Position numbers and translations under genes: made by a program
Source: Butyrivibrio sp. XPD2002
Lineage (GTDB): Bacteria > Bacillota > Clostridia > Lachnospirales > Lachnospiraceae
Direction: 5' to 3'
Assembly (NCBI RefSeq): GCF_000423945.1
Contig: NZ_AUIY01000030.1
Coordinates: 1-44,138, forward strand
DNA length: 44,138 nucleotides
The notes under the pieces: model-generated
Database searches by the model: none
Told to the model about the DNA's origin: nothing
Seen by the model: only the letters and a program-made list of their open reading frames with translations
Shown here: piece after piece, positions 42,620 through 44,138 of the stretch
How positions within the stretch are numbered: position 1 is the first letter of the stretch
How the letters are laid out: each line of letters starts with the position of its first letter

Positions 42620-42691
42620 TCAATCAACGTTATGCTCTATTCTGTAAATCTCCTCAAGTACTTCCTCAATCTTTGCAAAAAGTTTCTTCAT
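42620..42691 (-). CDS. Small protein of 23 residues
   Basis: Too short for ordinary gene calls. ATG 42691 has AAAGGGGG 8 nt upstream; the product (MKKLFAKIEEVLEEIYRIEH and three more residues) is one amphipathic helix, basic at the start and acidic after. It has its own terminator directly downstream, so it is transcribed as a unit, divergently from the LysR gene. Function unknown; membrane-surface or complex-binding small proteins look like this. Confidence 0.6.
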   Translation of the reverse strand: MKKLFAKIEEVLEEIYRIEHNVD

Positions 42692-42802
42692 AATAGAATC
42701 CCCCTTTCATGGATGAGTTATATAAAATTTTAAGTCTCCTTTATCGGCAGCCATCAGTTACTTTCTTTATCTGATTTAAGGATAGCACCTTGTAGAGCTA
42801 TT

Positions 42803-42834
42803 GTATAATACATATAATAATAGATGTATTATAC
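42803..42834. promoter_or_regulatory. Operator-like 11-bp inverted repeat
   Basis: GTATAATACAT / ATGTATTATAC, perfect, 10-bp centre, 78 bp before the LysR start and about 110 bp before the 23-codon gene. The T-rich/A-rich symmetric form suits LysR-type binding. It overlaps TATAAT-like sequence, so autoregulation is likely (inference). Confidence 0.65.
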
Positions 42835-42911
42835 CTTTTGGGTATATCTTATCAAAATCCAAAGCGCACTTAAAATATACGTTTTTCTTATTAAAGAAGA
42901 AAGGGAGAAAA

Positions 42912-43802
42912 ATGGAACTTAGACACATCCGATATTTCCTGACAATCGCAGAGGAAGGCAGCTTTACCAAGGCCGCTGAAAAGCTCTGTATCGCACAGCC
43001 TCCCCTTAGCCGTCAGATCCGTGACCTTGAGGAGGAGCTTGGCACGCCGCTTTTCGTGCGAAAGGCAAGGGGACTTGCACTCACTGATGCCGGGCAGCGC
43101 TTCCAGCAATACGCCCGCCGCATCAAGCAGCTCTCCGACCAGTCAATTGAGGACATACAGGAAATGAAGGAAGGTCTTACGGGCAGATTATACCTTGCTA
43201 CCGTTGAGGGTCATGCGCCTGAGCTTTTCGCAAAATGGATCCACGAATTCAAGAAACGATATCCCCTCGTAGAATACGAGGTGTGGAACGGCAATTCCGA
43301 TGATGTCATAAAAAGAGTTCACGCAGGGCTTAATGAGGTTGGCGTCATAACTCTTCCCTACGATGAAGAGGGTCTTGATGGAAAGCTCGTATACACAGAG
43401 CCCTGGGTCGCAATGATTCCACAAAATCATCCGCTGGCAAAGGAAAAAGGCGATCACATTCACCTAAAAAAGCTGGCGCCCTACGAGCTCATCATCCCTT
43501 CACGAAGATCCCGCAGAAAGGAAATTGAGAACTGGTTCGCACCATTAAAGTGCCAGCCAAAGATCATCTGCCGAATCGCTCATATGCTAAATGCCTACGA
43601 ATTAACCTCCGAGGGCGTCGGCATCGCCATATATCCTGCATCTGCTGCCAAGTACATAAGCGGCGGCGTTGTCACAAAGGTGATACAGCCTGAGGTCTCT
43701 GCAGGCTACGCTGTTGTAAAGAGCGGTGACAGGGACCTGTCCAAGGTCGCAGAGGCCTTCTGGAATATGGTAAGCGACATGTATGATACGAAGAAAGCGT
43801 GA
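42912..43802 (+). CDS. LysR-family transcriptional regulator
   Basis: 296 aa. N-terminal winged helix (MELRHIRYFLTIAEEGSFTKAAEKLCIAQPPLSRQIRDLEEELGTPLF) and C-terminal periplasmic-binding-protein-like effector domain, close to the BenM/CatM type in its DLEEELGxPLFxR region. The effector is unknown. ATG 42912 has AAGGGAG upstream; the reading from 42801 lies in the operator region. Its likely targets are itself and the small divergent gene. Confidence 0.92.
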   Translation: MELRHIRYFLTIAEEGSFTKAAEKLCIAQPPLSRQIRDLEEELGTPLFVRKARGLALTDAGQRFQQYARRIKQLSDQSIEDIQEMKEGLTGRLYLATVEGHAPELFAKWIHEFKKRYPLVEYEVWNGNSDDVIKRVHAGLNEVGVITLPYDEEGLDGKLVYTEPWVAMIPQNHPLAKEKGDHIHLKKLAPYELIIPSRRSRRKEIENWFAPLKCQPKIICRIAHMLNAYELTSEGVGIAIYPASAAKYISGGVVTKVIQPEVSAGYAVVKSGDRDLSKVAEAFWNMVSDMYDTKKA

Positions 43803-44138
43803 TTTTACCGCTTTTCATATTGTTTGCAGAGGGAGAACATATTAAAATTATAGCGTTATTGTGATAGTGTAAAGTCTGCTATGGAAAAATGAGCCAAAGG
43901 AAAAAGGCTCAAAAGAACCTTGAAAATGTAGATATTGATACCGACAAGCTCTCCGAGGGCTTAGGGCTCCGCCCTAAGAACCTGCAAGGGACCAGTCCCT
44001 TGACCCGTTAAGCGGGCTCTGCCCGCACCCGTCCTCGCCGGAAGCAGGCCAGCAAGCACACTTGCTGACCAATGTATCAGGATTATCCGTGAACCTTATG
44101 TCAAGGAACTTTCGCGGCATATCCTCGCGGCGCTGCCG
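43803..44138. other. 336-bp window end without a recognised gene
   Basis: The stretch starts AT-rich, then becomes a GC-rich row of hairpins (43960-44067). A 40-codon frame from ATG 43889 has no ribosome binding site. A frame open from 44004 to the end (ending in REPYVKELSRHILAALP) could be part of a gene beyond the window, not identified. Confidence 0.5.
43960..44067. repeat. Four consecutive perfect short hairpins
   Basis: CTTAGGGC-tcc-GCCCTAAG (43960-43978), CAAGGGAC-ca-GTCCCTTG (43985-44002), GCGGGC-tct-GCCCGC (44012-44026), CAGCAAG-caca-CTTGCTG (44050-44067). Four unrelated perfect stems in 108 bp. May be part of a structured RNA or repeat element at the contig end. Confidence 0.85.

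Larger units (their letters stand above)
42467..42911. other. 445-bp divergent intergenic region
   Basis: It separates the sigma operon from the LysR gene. Contents: inverted repeat at 42464-42485, terminator at 42553-42583, a 23-codon gene (42620-42691), and an 11-bp operator-like repeat (42803-42834). Nothing else was recognised. Confidence 0.7.

Noticed and set aside
43889..44011. 40-codon frame at the window end
   Set aside because: It has no ribosome binding site and its second half is made of the hairpin row; not enough to call a gene.
1..44138. rRNA, tRNA and prophage genes
   Set aside because: No rRNA-like conserved blocks, tRNA cloverleaf or phage structural gene was recognised on either strand.

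Overview
The window looks like chromosome from a rumen or gut Lachnospiraceae (Butyrivibrio/Pseudobutyrivibrio-like Clostridia). Evidence: a SCIFF peptide with its radical SAM maturase beside a fused SecDF, a MurE with the meso-diaminopimelate DNPR signature, a clostripain-type C11 protease, GPH-type sugar transport under an AraC regulator, and strong GGAGG-type ribosome binding sites. The genus is inferred, not proven. Almost all genes lie on the minus strand.

Layout. 1-2208: a complete IS4-family element (the window begins exactly on its left inverted repeat) and a wrecked IS200/IS605 remnant. 2226-2680: array A, a degenerate array of short inverted motifs. 2755-6168: anion/amino-acid symporter, C11 protease and coiled-coil protein. 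6342-10645: membrane and envelope cluster (psd, pssA, a flippase-like membrane protein, L,D-transpeptidase). 10747-17048: def, priA, murE, recJ. 17148-17350: a nearly complete 200-nt inverted repeat. 17401-21400: secDF, SCIFF maturase, SCIFF peptide. 21513-24872: CBS/CorC protein, HAD phosphatase, MATE exporter. 25021-27602: hisS, an unknown 90-aa protein, an alpha/beta hydrolase. 27755-32980: FRG-domain protein, diguanylate cyclase, TldE/TldD. 33312-36598: esterase, GPH symporter and AraC regulator, probably one carbohydrate-use module. 36616-37983: larC. 38011-38494: array B. 38646-40072: short-chain dehydrogenase, a DUF3737 relic, thioredoxin. 40331-42463: ECF sigma factor, putative anti-sigma protein and two membrane proteins. 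42620-43802: a 23-codon mini-gene and a LysR regulator.

The genes work mostly as housekeeping groups. pssA and psd make phosphatidylethanolamine from CDP-diacylglycerol and serine. murE and the L,D-transpeptidase act on the cell wall. recJ and priA act in repair and replication restart. SecDF drives export and sits next to the SCIFF ribosomally made peptide pathway.

The unexplained content is in the repeats. (1) Arrays A and B, 35 kb apart, both consist of an 8-bp core of the GTTACGTC/GTTACACC type in alternating orientation, one core every 32 bp (unit 64 bp), with variable pyrimidine-rich linkers of fixed length. (2) A palindromic element of about 80 bp is found inside two unrelated coding genes in the same reading frame (26-codon tandem repeats at 40617-40863, and the His-rich loop of larC) and as an intergenic copy at 26311-26393; its stems show compensatory changes. 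(3) A dispersed REP-like element of about 100 bp occurs twice, again with compensatory stem changes. (4) A 200-nt fold-back element lies between recJ and secDF. No rRNA, tRNA or CRISPR array was found.
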